Below, in pieces: positions 6,574-14,455 of a stretch of 23,962 nt of DNA. The stretch's first letter is position 1. Each line of letters opens with the position of its first letter. Origin of the DNA: Desulfobacterales bacterium HSG17 (GTDB lineage: Bacteria; Desulfobacterota; Desulfobacteria; Desulfobacterales; Desulfococcaceae). The stretch lies in the NCBI GenBank assembly GCA_030377945.1, contig JAUCGD010000032.1, forward strand, positions 1 to 23,962, read 5' to 3'. Position numbers and translations under genes: made by a program. The notes beneath the pieces were generated by a model, which saw nothing but the letters and a program-made list of their open reading frames with translations, was not told the origin of the DNA and did no database searches.

Positions 6574-7734
6574 ATGAGTAAGAAAGCCCCTGAAGTATAT
6601 AAAGGATTTGAACAAGGCCCTATCCGGCCTCCAAGCGAGGCCAACAGTCTTTTGATAAGAGTTTCCAGAAACTGCCCCTGGAATTTCTGCACCTTCTGCC
6701 CTGTTTATAAAGGCAGAAAATTTTCACTGAGACCAAAAGACCATGTTATACATGATATTGACACGGTTTGTAAATATGTTGAAATGCTTAAGCAGCGAAC
6801 CGACAATAAAGGGCGTATTACCCAAATGGTAGCCCAGGATGTTTCAAACATGGTTGATCCCAATGAAGCTGATGCTTTTCATGCAGTCTTAAGCTGGTTT
6901 GCCGGAGGGCTGGAATCCGTATTTATCCAGGATGCAAACAGCCTGATTATTAAGCCTGCTGATTTAATTGAAATATTAATCCATTTGCGTAAATGCTTTC
7001 CCTGGGTCAAACGTATAACCTCCTATGCCCGGTCTCACAGCCTTGCACGTATCAGTGATGAAAATCTGGCTTCAATAAAAAATGCAGGCTTAAACCGGAT
7101 ACATATAGGGCTTGAATCCGGTTCTGATGAAGTACTGAAAATGGTAAGAAAAGGTTCGGACAAGGCCATGCAAATTAAAGCCGGGCAGAAGGTAAAAAAC
7201 GCAGGCATGGAATTATCCGAATATGTAATGCCGGGTTTGGGCGGGCAGAAGCTGTCTGATGTTCATGCAATTGAAACTGCTGATGCTTTAAACCGGATTA
7301 ACCCGGATTTTATCAGGCTCCGAACCCTTGCCATACCAAACCGGATTCCTCTTTATGAAGATTATCAAACAGGAACTTTTGAAAAATGTACTGATTTAAT
7401 GATGGCAAAAGAAATCAGGCTGTTTATTGATAAACTTGAAGGGATAACAAGCACAATAAAAAGCGATCATATTTTAAATCTATTCCAGGAGATTGAAGGA
7501 AAATTTCCACAGGATAAGCCAAGTCTGTTGAATATCCTGGATTCATTTTTGGATATGGAACCGGAAAAACAGTGTATTTACCAGGTAGGCCGCAGGCTGG
7601 GAATTTTTCATCGAATGGAAGATATGAATTCTCCTCACAGGTTGAAAAAAGCTGAAAATGTCTGCAAGGAGAATAATATAACTCCTGAAAATGTTGATAA
7701 GGTTGTTGATGAGATTATGAAAAGGTTTATTTGA
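6574..7734 (+). CDS. Radical SAM protein with a CX4CX2C cluster motif
   Basis: The 386-residue product binds its cluster through C34-PWNF-C39-TF-C42. This is CX4CX2C, not the usual CX3CX2C. Radical SAM barrel features follow, including GLESGSDEVLKMVRKGSDK (about 185-205) and an ELSEYVMPGLGG strand. No B12-binding domain, SPASM or extra cysteine cluster is visible. Such enzymes cut S-adenosylmethionine to a 5'-deoxyadenosyl radical; the substrate here is unknown. The upstream partner carries a 4Fe-4S domain and may feed electrons or deliver a substrate. The ribosome site AAGGAG is well placed. The C-terminal 80 residues are helical and not recognised. Confidence 0.85.
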   Translation: MSKKAPEVYKGFEQGPIRPPSEANSLLIRVSRNCPWNFCTFCPVYKGRKFSLRPKDHVIHDIDTVCKYVEMLKQRTDNKGRITQMVAQDVSNMVDPNEADAFHAVLSWFAGGLESVFIQDANSLIIKPADLIEILIHLRKCFPWVKRITSYARSHSLARISDENLASIKNAGLNRIHIGLESGSDEVLKMVRKGSDKAMQIKAGQKVKNAGMELSEYVMPGLGGQKLSDVHAIETADALNRINPDFIRLRTLAIPNRIPLYEDYQTGTFEKCTDLMMAKEIRLFIDKLEGITSTIKSDHILNLFQEIEGKFPQDKPSLLNILDSFLDMEPEKQCIYQVGRRLGIFHRMEDMNSPHRLKKAENVCKENNITPENVDKVVDEIMKRFI

Positions 7735-7743
7735 AAATAATTG

Positions 7744-7775
7744 CAGGGCAGGTTTGTAACCTGCTCCTGTATTTT
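7744..7775. terminator. Hairpin between convergent genes, likely bidirectional terminator
   Basis: CAGGGCAGGTT and AACCTGCTCCTG (7744-7769) pair around a TGT loop with one bulge, followed on the plus strand by TATTTTTAA. It lies just after the radical SAM stop and just beyond the stop of the convergent antitoxin gene, so it can serve both. Confidence 0.5.
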
Positions 7776-7782
7776 TAATAAA

Positions 7783-8160
7783 TTATAAAAATACTTTATA
7801 ATCCGTTTCCAAAGCATTGGAAAGGCGTTTAGCCATTTCTTTTCCAATAGCTCTTTTTCCGTTTTCCATTTCTGAAATATGATGTCTTTTCACATTTATT
7901 TTTCGTGCGAGTTGTTCTTGTGTTAATCCCTCTCGATAGCGAAGCCCTTTTATAGCACTACCGCTGTGAAGATCAGGGAATAATTCATTCAAGTCAATGG
8001 AATCCCTTTGTTCTTCAAATTCGGTTTGCATAGAAAAACGAATATTTGCCAGGGTAAGCATATTTTCAATTGCATTTTTGACACCTGTTATTTTTTCTTT
8101 TGGAATACGAAGATATATGTCAGCATAATCGCTGATACTTTGCTTTTTCGTGAGTGCCAA
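7783..8160 (-). CDS. XRE-family antitoxin (HTH), TTG start
   Basis: In this 125-residue protein, residues about 69-122 form a Cro/C1-type helix-turn-helix (LRYREGLTQEQLARKINVKRHHISEMENGKR). The 65-residue N-terminal part is probably the toxin-binding portion. It overlaps the upstream toxin gene by 41 bases. The start is TTG at 8160, preceded at ideal spacing by GGAGGTGA. The next ATG is about 33 codons in and has no such site, so TTG is preferred. Antitoxins of this kind neutralise the toxin and, through the HTH, repress the shared promoter. Confidence 0.8.
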   Translation of the reverse strand: MALTKKQSISDYADIYLRIPKEKITGVKNAIENMLTLANIRFSMQTEFEEQRDSIDLNELFPDLHSGSAIKGLRYREGLTQEQLARKINVKRHHISEMENGKRAIGKEMAKRLSNALETDYKVFL

Positions 8161-8410
8161 TATAAATCACCTCCAATGAATTTTTCTCAATTACTTTCCA
8201 AACCACAACATAGGTTGGTTTTCCCTTTTTAATGTGACAATGATGACAATCTGATACTCCTCTAATTTTTCCATAATTAGGCCAGCTTTCTTGAACAGGG
8301 CCGGTTACACGCATCTCCATTGCAAGGGATTTAAATTGTTCCTGAACTGAAACAGGTAGTTTTTGTAAAACCTTCACAGCTTTCTTTTTTATTTTGACGT
8401 TCCAAGGCAT
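8120..8410 (-). CDS. RelE/HigB-superfamily toxin
   Basis: This 96-residue basic protein has the RelE/ParE-fold pattern: MPWNVKIKKKAVKVLQKLP at the N-terminus, then strands such as GKPTYVVVWKVIEKN and LEVIYIGTHEKAKYQ. Members usually cut mRNA on the ribosome. The gene comes before its antitoxin, as in higBA. No ribosome site is visible in front of the ATG, and the predicted -10 ends only a few bases upstream, so the mRNA may be nearly leaderless. It may instead be a ParE-like gyrase poison; the sequence alone does not settle this. Confidence 0.75.
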   Translation of the reverse strand: MPWNVKIKKKAVKVLQKLPVSVQEQFKSLAMEMRVTGPVQESWPNYGKIRGVSDCHHCHIKKGKPTYVVVWKVIEKNSLEVIYIGTHEKAKYQRLC

Positions 8411-8414
8411 GCAT

Positions 8415-8446
8415 AATATATGTACCTAAAAATGGTACTTTGTCAA
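8415..8446 (-). promoter_or_regulatory. Toxin-antitoxin promoter with internal operator
   Basis: On the minus strand a perfect -35 TTGACA (8446-8441) is followed by a weak -10, either CATATA (18-base spacer) or TATATT (20-base spacer, 8420-8415). Between them lies an inverted repeat GTACC-N7-GGTAC (8422-8438), placed where a bound antitoxin would block RNA polymerase. Confidence 0.5.
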
Positions 8447-8508
8447 TATTTTTTATCTTCAGACATTTCTTGCAGGGGACCACCTTATATATCGTGCTTT
8501 TAAAAAAA

Positions 8509-9168
8509 TTACTTTTTCAAATCTATAACAGGCCAGCCTCTGGTTTCAGCAGCTTTAAGTAATATGGGATCAGGATTGACCGCAACAGGGTTATCCACCT
8601 TTTCTAGCAAAGGCAAATCATTATGAGAATCACTATAAAAATATGAATCTTTCCAATTCATATTTTTATTTTTCTCAAGCCATTTTTCAAGATGGATAAC
8701 CTTACCTTTTGAAAAACAGGCGATTCCATCCATTTTACCTGTATATTTTCCATCTATTATTAAAGGTTCAGAACAGAGTATTTCATCCATTTTTAACCGT
8801 GCTGCTATTGGCTCTGCAACAAAGCGGTTGGTGGCAGTCATAAGCAGGAGGAAATCTCCTTTGCTGCGGTGTCTGGCAAGTAAATCCAGTGATTTTTTTG
8901 TTATCATGGGTTCAATAACTATTTCCATGAAACGGGTTCGCAGATTTTCAAGAAAATCCATATCAAAATCAGGCAGAATTTTCATGGTAAATTCTATATA
9001 TGCATCTATGTCAAGCCTTCCTGCATGGTAGTCATTGCTGAATTCTGTATTGGTTTTTATGTGGATTTCCCTGTCCACCAGGTTTTCTTCAGCTATAAAA
9101 TCATTCCAGGATTTGTTACTGTCCCCGTTTAACAGGGTATGGTCAAGATCAAAAACAGCCAGTGCCAT
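8509..9168 (-). CDS. HAD-family (subclass IB) phosphatase
   Basis: The 219-residue cytoplasmic protein has the HAD catalytic motifs: D7-x-D9 (VFDLDHTLL), T111 (LLMTATN), a lysine near 154-156, and D180/D184 (YSDSHNDLPLL). The helical cap after motif I fits the IB group of SerB-like phosphatases that act on small phosphomonoesters. The start is the ATG at 9168, preceded by GAGAGG; a TTG five codons earlier lacks support. It is the last gene of the minus-strand run, downstream of the choline-kinase-like gene, so a phosphocholine or similar phosphoester is a candidate substrate. That is inference from context. Confidence 0.75.
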   Translation of the reverse strand: MALAVFDLDHTLLNGDSNKSWNDFIAEENLVDREIHIKTNTEFSNDYHAGRLDIDAYIEFTMKILPDFDMDFLENLRTRFMEIVIEPMITKKSLDLLARHRSKGDFLLLMTATNRFVAEPIAARLKMDEILCSEPLIIDGKYTGKMDGIACFSKGKVIHLEKWLEKNKNMNWKDSYFYSDSHNDLPLLEKVDNPVAVNPDPILLKAAETRGWPVIDLKK

Positions 9169-9278
9169 TTTATTACCTCTCAATATTCAAAGTTATGTAA
9201 AATTAAAGATTTAAAAATGGCGCTTTTATCATAATACCAGGTCTTCTACAAGGTGAATAGCGTCAAGTTTATGGGAAT

Positions 9279-9300
9279 TAATTTGGAAATACCCAAATTA
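9279..9300. repeat. Small hairpin after the phosphotransferase gene
   Basis: TAATTTGG (9279-9286) and CCAAATTA (9293-9300) pair perfectly across a six-base loop, just beyond the phosphotransferase stop on the minus strand. There is no T-tract, so the role is uncertain. Confidence 0.35.
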
Positions 9301-9302
9301 TC

Positions 9303-10199
9303 TCATATATAGCGCAGATACCTGACATACTCACCTGTTTCCAGTTTTTTAACAGCTTTTTTCCATCGCTTCAGGCCATAAGATTTGAAATCAAAGTCTG
9401 CATTTGCAATCCGGGCCTGAATAAATGCCCATAATGACCAGCCAACATCACACAATATGCCATGAAGATAAACCCTGGATATAATCTCCCTGCTGTCATG
9501 GCCATAATAGGCTCTGACCAGATTTTTGGTCATGGTATCATTGAATTTCGCCTCAATACATAGATTCGCCAGTTCAAAGCAGGGGTCATTTTGACCGCTG
9601 TAATCAAAATCAATAATAAACATCTCTTGTCCGTCATATAATATATTTTCAGGAGTAAGATCATTGTGGCATGGTACAAGCTCTGTTCTGTATGAGTTTA
9701 AGACTGTTCCAATTGTATTTATTTGTGGCTGATAATTTTCATAATCAGCAGGAAGTTTGATTTCTTTTTCCCTGACTATTTCCTGGTAATGTTTTATCAA
9801 GCAAAACATATCAAATTCCTTATAAAAATCGTTTCCTGAATGCAGCTTTTTTAATATGCGGATAAGACGTTCTTGAACCTCGGACTGGTGCAGTTTTTTT
9901 ATTGATAATATAGGAAAAGAAATAAATTCAGATATTAAAACACCCTCTGATTCCAGGAAATGAATAACTTTGGGCGACAGTCCGTTTTTCTCACATATTT
10001 TGTTGTTGTTGAATTTGTGAACTCGGTTTATTCCCAGTAAATGCGATGTATTACCTGCAATGGAGACAATATATGGCTTTTTATCAACGATAACCTTGAA
10101 GGTCTGGTTTGTAATCCCACCTGATACAGGTTCGATTAAAATCGTTTTTCCATGCCATTCCGCAATAAGATTAATAGCTTGTTCAATAGTCAAAGTCAT
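9303..10199 (-). CDS. Choline/ethanolamine-kinase-like phosphotransferase
   Basis: This 298-residue protein has the aminoglycoside-phosphotransferase/choline-kinase fold signatures: a nucleotide loop SGGITNQTFKV (26-36), the catalytic Brenner motif HNDLTPEN (178-185, D180 and N185), and the metal-binding IDFDYSG (D197). The sequence after it (FELANLCIEAKF) is typical of the choline kinase/LicA branch. The likely reaction is ATP-dependent phosphorylation of choline or a related alcohol in the cytoplasm. A choline importer is encoded a few genes upstream on the same strand, which supports this. Other small-molecule kinases share the fold, so the substrate is provisional. The ATG has only a weak ribosome site. 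Confidence 0.75.
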   Translation of the reverse strand: MTLTIEQAINLIAEWHGKTILIEPVSGGITNQTFKVIVDKKPYIVSIAGNTSHLLGINRVHKFNNNKICEKNGLSPKVIHFLESEGVLISEFISFPILSIKKLHQSEVQERLIRILKKLHSGNDFYKEFDMFCLIKHYQEIVREKEIKLPADYENYQPQINTIGTVLNSYRTELVPCHNDLTPENILYDGQEMFIIDFDYSGQNDPCFELANLCIEAKFNDTMTKNLVRAYYGHDSREIISRVYLHGILCDVGWSLWAFIQARIANADFDFKSYGLKRWKKAVKKLETGEYVRYLRYI

Positions 10200-10225
10200 T
10201 TTTCACTCAATTAATGTTCAGACAG

Positions 10226-10388
10226 TTAAAGCAGATTTTCGCTTTGCGAGCAGATTATCCAGCCAGTCCAGGTCCATTTCCGATACCGAAGACAAAAGCA
10301 GTTCCGTATATTTATGGTGCGGGGGTCTGAGTATTTTTTTTCAGGCTCGTGTCAATATTTTTTATAATGGGTTTCCACTTATCCCCTT
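10226..10388 (-). pseudogene. Fossil of a second double-ATPase gene (3' end joined to a 5' fragment)
   Basis: Bases 10226-10340 match the 3' end of the ATPase gene at 16353-16467; read on the minus strand they still encode ...DNLLAKRKSALTV then stop, against DNLLAKREAALNI in the intact gene. Bases 10341-10388 match the 5' part of the same gene (about 17870-17918). About 1.4 kb between the two pieces has been lost. This is what remains of the ATPase from a duplicated transporter operon. Confidence 0.75.
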
Positions 10389-10536
10389 CTCTTGTTCCGG
10401 CCTTCTGCATGAAAATGACTCCAGGATAATCCGAAAATCCATGATAACACAAAATGCGGGAACAAGAGAGATAATAAGAGAATTTTAACGTTACTTTTGC
10501 AGAAAAGGCACAGGCAAGTTATTGTAAAACAGGTAT
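10389..10536. repeat. Duplicated flank downstream of the family 5 binding-protein gene
   Basis: This stretch matches 19857-20002, the spacer between permease and binding-protein genes in the intact operon. It includes a long inverted repeat: TCTCTTGTTCC (10388-10398) and GGAACAAGAGA (10459-10469). With the ATPase fragments at 10226-10388 it accounts for the whole 337-base gap 10200-10536. The permease genes that should lie between are missing. Confidence 0.7.
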
Positions 10537-12129
10537 TTAATTGAACCACCAGCGTTCGATGTTCTTGTGGCCATCCATTTCCATATGGGCAGAAATAGGA
10601 CCATGCCCCAGTTTTTGAGAGTGAGCCTCTACAATCTGATTAAACATGGGAACCACAGTACCGCCATTATCCCTGCAAATACTCTGCATTTCAAAATAAA
10701 GCTGTTTTCGTTTGTTTGTATCCAGCTCTGCCCTGGCTTCTTTGAGCACTTTGTTGAATTTATCATGGCTCCAATGGGTGTCATTCCAGTCTGCACCGGT
10801 TGCATAAGCTACGGAAAACATCATATCTTCCACCGGCCTGCCGCTCCAATAACACATACACCATTCCTTTTTTGTCCAGACACTTTTCCAATAACCGTCA
10901 CTGGGTTCACGAACTACGTTTATTTTTATGCCGGCCTTTTTTGCACTCTCCTGGTAAAGCACGGCAGCATCAACTGCACCGGAAAAAGCAGCATCAGAGG
11001 CATGAAGATTAAAAGTGTGTTCCAGCATTCCTGCTTTTTTCATGTAAAACTTTGCTTTGTCAGGATCATATGTCCGTTGTTCAAGATTGGCAGCATGGTA
11101 ACGGTTCACAGACGAAATGGGATGGTCATTGCCCACTGTCCCGTAACCTTTTAGGATTGTTTTAACCATTTCTTCACGGTTAACTGCATGTTTTAATGCC
11201 ATGCGGACATTGTTGTCAGTATATGGTTTTTTGTCCACCAGCATGGGAGCTGTATAATGCATGGTCCCGGTGACAGCAGTCACATTGATGCCGGGTACTT
11301 TTTTTAACATATGCGCGGTTTTTACATCAGCTCGTTCTATGGCATCCAGACGCTTTGTTTTTAGTGCATTTGTCCTGGCATTGACATCCATGATGGAAAG
11401 GGTTTCAACTTCATCAAAATGAGCCCTGTTTTCTTTCCAGAAATTGGGATTTCGTTTGGTCAAAGCACGTACCCCAGGCTCCCACTCTTTCATAATATAT
11501 CCGCCTGTACCGATCCCTTTTTCCCAGTCTTTGCCTTGAGTGCCGTCTGGATAAATTCTCAAGTGATAATCTCCCATAATAAAAGGAAAATCAGCACTGC
11601 CTTCAGAAAGAGTAAATACAACAGTATATTTCCCGTCCGATTTTATATCTTCAACGCTTTTCAGGAATGCTTTGGCAGCAGATTTGGATTTGTCACCTCT
11701 GTGATGATTGATGGAAAAAATAACATCTTCAGCAGTCATGGTTTTTCCATTGTGGAATTCTACGCCTTTTTGCAGTTTAAATGTCCAGGTTTTTGCTTCC
11801 GGTGAAGCATCCCAGGATTCTGCCAGTTCAGGAACAGGTTGAAAATTATGGTCAATTTCAACAAGACAATTGCTTAACTGGCTGCTGACATTAATTGGGT
11901 GGCTGGCTGTCAGTGTTGCCGGATCAAGGGAGTCAGAAGTAGCGCCGCCGCTTAATGCCTGCTTGAATGTCCCGCCTTTTTTGGGTACGTCCGCGGCCTT
12001 TGCCTGTGTTGAGAAGAACATGGGACTGATTGCAGCTGTCAGCCCTAATGCAGCAGTTTGGCCTATAAATTCTCTTCTTGTAATTTTACCCTGACTGAGC
12101 AGTTTTTCAAGTTTTTTCAAGTCTGGCAT
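10537..12129 (-). CDS. Tat-exported family 5 solute-binding protein, orphan copy
   Basis: The 530-residue product has a twin-arginine signal (T17-R-R-E-F-I-G, hydrophobic core to about 40, cleavage near AKA45). The mature part has the family 5 (dipeptide/oligopeptide/nickel) pattern: VPELAESWDASPEAKTWTF, GVEFHNGKTMTAEDVIFSI, and a late VREPSDGYW. It captures a solute in the periplasm for an ABC importer. It is a paralog of the protein at 20003-21586, with more than half of the residues alike by eye and both ending ERWWFN. Its own permeases and ATPase are gone, so it may use the intact transporter encoded upstream. The ribosome site AAGGAGG precedes the ATG. The substrate is unknown; the choline genes around it suggest a quaternary amine or its conjugate rather than a peptide. 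Confidence 0.85.
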   Translation of the reverse strand: MPDLKKLEKLLSQGKITRREFIGQTAALGLTAAISPMFFSTQAKAADVPKKGGTFKQALSGGATSDSLDPATLTASHPINVSSQLSNCLVEIDHNFQPVPELAESWDASPEAKTWTFKLQKGVEFHNGKTMTAEDVIFSINHHRGDKSKSAAKAFLKSVEDIKSDGKYTVVFTLSEGSADFPFIMGDYHLRIYPDGTQGKDWEKGIGTGGYIMKEWEPGVRALTKRNPNFWKENRAHFDEVETLSIMDVNARTNALKTKRLDAIERADVKTAHMLKKVPGINVTAVTGTMHYTAPMLVDKKPYTDNNVRMALKHAVNREEMVKTILKGYGTVGNDHPISSVNRYHAANLEQRTYDPDKAKFYMKKAGMLEHTFNLHASDAAFSGAVDAAVLYQESAKKAGIKINVVREPSDGYWKSVWTKKEWCMCYWSGRPVEDMMFSVAYATGADWNDTHWSHDKFNKVLKEARAELDTNKRKQLYFEMQSICRDNGGTVVPMFNQIVEAHSQKLGHGPISAHMEMDGHKNIERWWFN

Positions 12130-12181
12130 TTAACCTCCTTAATAGATTAATGTATTTTTAATAAAGTGACTATCCCGTAGA

Positions 12182-13372
12182 TTAGTTATTACGCAGAATA
12201 CCATCAAAAATTTCTGTTTTACCAACCACACCGATTAACCTTCCCACCTTGTCAATTACCGGCATTGGAAGCCCAAAGACATGATTGATTTCAACTGCTG
12301 TACGCATGGGGGTTTCCGTATCCCCTGCAACAATTACCTTGTCTGAAAGCTTATCCAGATCAAGGTCATCTCTGAACGGAACCAGGGGAATGTCCGAATC
12401 TTCATTTACAATTTTTTTCAGACGGCCTTTTGAATCAAATACGCAGACCACCTTTTTTTCTTCATCCAGGAATTTTGCATTATCTGTTCCTGAAACATCC
12501 GGCAGTTCTTTTACCGGACGCATGAGAGATGAGCAGCTTAACACCTTTAAAGGATTCATTGAAGCAACAAACTGACGGACATAATCATTTTTAGGATTGG
12601 AGATGATTTCTTCAGGTGTGCCTGCCTGAACAATTAGTCCATGTTCCATAATTGCAATAAGTGAACCGAGCTTTAAGGCTTCGTCAAGATCGTGGCTGAC
12701 AAACAATATGGTTTTTTTCAGATCATTTTGAAGCTGGATCAGTTCATCCTGTAAATGTTCACGAATCAGGGGATCAAGAGCTGAAAAGGGTTCATCCATG
12801 AGCAGAATATCGGCGTCTGTTGCCAACGCTCTTGCCAGCCCTACTCGCTGCTGCATTCCTCCTGAAAGTTCCCTGGGGAATTTATCTGCCCACTGCTCAA
12901 GACGCACCAGGGCAAGTTTTTCATCTACAATCTTATATCGCTTTGCTTTGGATACACCGCTGAGTTCAAGCCCGAATCCGACATTATCCCGGACAGTTCG
13001 CCAGGGCATAAGTGCAAATTGCTGAAAAACCATTGAAATACGTTCCGTTTGTAAACGGTGTAAATGGCTGCGGTTACACGCTGCCACGTCAATTATATCT
13101 CCATTATGTTCAACAAGAACCTGTCCCCGGGTTACTTTATTCAGACCGTTTACACATCTCAGTAAAGAGGATTTTCCTGAACCTGAAAGCCCCATGAGAA
13201 CACAAATCTGACCTTCTGTCATTTCCAGACAAGCATTATGAACAGCTACAAGATTTTGGGTTTTTGAAAAAATTTCATCCCGGCCTGCGCCCTGGTCAAG
13301 CATTTTAACTGCTTTATCAGGGCTTGGACCGAAAATAACATCTACGTTATTGAATTTAATACTCGTTTTCAT
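12182..13372 (-). CDS. choV: Choline ABC transporter ATP-binding protein
   Basis: This 396-residue ATPase carries Walker A GLSGSGKSS (61-69), Q-loop region near 117, signature LSGGMQQ (169-175), Walker B LLMDEP (190-195) and switch H227. The N-terminal extension (FNNVDVIFG, then LDQGAGRDEIFSKT) is typical of the ChoV/ProV group. The C-terminal part (about 280-396) resembles a CBS pair, the module that senses ionic strength in related transporters. It powers import with ChoW and ChoX. No clear ribosome site precedes the ATG, and an 86-base gap with a long hairpin separates it from choW. The order of genes (X, sulfotransferase, W, V) is unusual. Confidence 0.88.
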   Translation of the reverse strand: MKTSIKFNNVDVIFGPSPDKAVKMLDQGAGRDEIFSKTQNLVAVHNACLEMTEGQICVLMGLSGSGKSSLLRCVNGLNKVTRGQVLVEHNGDIIDVAACNRSHLHRLQTERISMVFQQFALMPWRTVRDNVGFGLELSGVSKAKRYKIVDEKLALVRLEQWADKFPRELSGGMQQRVGLARALATDADILLMDEPFSALDPLIREHLQDELIQLQNDLKKTILFVSHDLDEALKLGSLIAIMEHGLIVQAGTPEEIISNPKNDYVRQFVASMNPLKVLSCSSLMRPVKELPDVSGTDNAKFLDEEKKVVCVFDSKGRLKKIVNEDSDIPLVPFRDDLDLDKLSDKVIVAGDTETPMRTAVEINHVFGLPMPVIDKVGRLIGVVGKTEIFDGILRNN

Positions 13373-13402
13373 ATTTTTTATATATAGGAAATTATAAATA
13401 TT

Positions 13403-13454
13403 GGAGTCTGAAAATTATTTTTCGGGCAAAGCAAAAAAATAATTTTTGCACTCC
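13403..13454. repeat. Long hairpin in the choW-choV spacer
   Basis: GGAGT (13403) pairs with ACTCC (13450-13454), and the AT-rich inner arms AAAATTATTTTT and AAAAATAATTTT also pair. On the transcribed minus strand no T-tract follows it, so it is more likely an RNA-stability or repeat element than a terminator. Confidence 0.5.
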
Positions 13455-13458
13455 TTTT

Positions 13459-14319
13459 TTATTTTTGACCGGTTTTGACAGTTTCAGGTTGTTTCAGCAT
13501 TCGATCAAGAACAATGGCAACAATCACAATGGCAAGTCCTGCTTCAAAACCCTGGGAAATATTTACGGAATTCAGGGCTCGGATAACCGGTTTTCCAAGT
13601 CCGTCAGCACCTACCAGTGCAGCAATAACTACCATTGATAATGAAAGCATGATACACTGTGTCAATCCTGCCATAATGGTTGGCAGGGCATGGGGCAGTT
13701 CAACTTTCATAAGAAGCTGCATACGGGATGCGCCAAATGCTTTTCCAGCATCTATAAGTCTGCCAGGTACGCTTGTTATGCCAAGATATGTAAGCCGTAT
13801 TGGAGCCGGAATAGAAAAAATTACTGTTGAAATCAGACCTGGAACCATGCCCAGGCCGAAAAGCATTAATGTGGGAATGAGATAAACAAAAGTGGGAATT
13901 GTCTGCATCAGATCTAATACAGGCCGAATCAGGGTAAAAAACCATCTGTTATGTGCCGCAACAATACCCACAGGCACACCAAATATAACGGATATGGAGG
14001 TTGCAAAGATTACCAAAGCAACAGTTTCAACAGTTTGTTCCCAATATCCGAGATTTAGAATAAGAATTAATCCGAGAATTATGCCAAGAGCCATTTTCCA
14101 GCTTCGATGCAGAAAATAACTTATTAATGCAATTCCTGCTATGAGAAAAAGCGGTGGCGCTGAGTTGAGCAGATTGATGGTCTGTATAATCATCCATTCA
14201 ACTCCATCAGAAAAAAAACGAAACTGATCGTCAAAATTGTCTGTCAGATATTCAACAAAAAATTTAATCCATGTTCCAATAGGAATTTTCTCTAAAAGAA
14301 AATCCGGGGTATATTGCAT
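13459..14319 (-). CDS. choW: Choline ABC transporter permease
   Basis: This 286-residue inner-membrane protein has several hydrophobic segments from about residue 55 onward and the permease EAA loop (DAGKAFGASRMQLLMKVELPH, about 195-215). Ahead of the membrane part is a soluble N-terminal stretch (IPIGTWIKFFVEYLTDNFDD) typical of ProW/ChoW. It forms the channel of the importer and probably acts as a homodimer with ChoV. The ribosome site GGGAGA precedes the ATG. Its position is downstream of a sulfotransferase-like gene inserted between it and choX. Confidence 0.88.
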   Translation of the reverse strand: MQYTPDFLLEKIPIGTWIKFFVEYLTDNFDDQFRFFSDGVEWMIIQTINLLNSAPPLFLIAGIALISYFLHRSWKMALGIILGLILILNLGYWEQTVETVALVIFATSISVIFGVPVGIVAAHNRWFFTLIRPVLDLMQTIPTFVYLIPTLMLFGLGMVPGLISTVIFSIPAPIRLTYLGITSVPGRLIDAGKAFGASRMQLLMKVELPHALPTIMAGLTQCIMLSLSMVVIAALVGADGLGKPVIRALNSVNISQGFEAGLAIVIVAIVLDRMLKQPETVKTGQK

Positions 14320-14371
14320 TATGTCTCCCTATGAGCAGTACATCAAATATCATAAGTTCGAACACAGTTGT

Positions 14372-14395
14372 AGAGACAAGGCATGCCTTGTCTCT
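14372..14395. repeat. Perfect 24-base palindrome
   Basis: AGAGACAAGGCA followed by its exact reverse complement, in the 136-base gap between the sulfotransferase-like gene and choW. It is similar in style to the interspersed palindromes found in cyanobacteria and some deltaproteobacteria. Confidence 0.65.
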
Positions 14396-14455
14396 TAAAT
14401 AAGCATACCCATCATAAAATGTGTACAACTTGTAAAATGATGTAATAGCTTTTCT

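Noticed and set aside
10060..10488. A 142-codon open frame on the plus strand
   Set aside because: It is antisense to the phosphotransferase start and runs through the ATPase fossil and repeat; it has no ribosome site or recognisable domain.
10226..10536. Insertion-sequence remnant as cause of the rearranged stretch
   Set aside because: All three pieces match the nearby transporter operon in order; no transposase fragment, terminal inverted repeats or target duplication were seen.
13403..13454. Intrinsic terminator between choW and choV
   Set aside because: The T-tract lies on the plus-strand side only, where no gene is transcribed in that direction; the minus strand has none.
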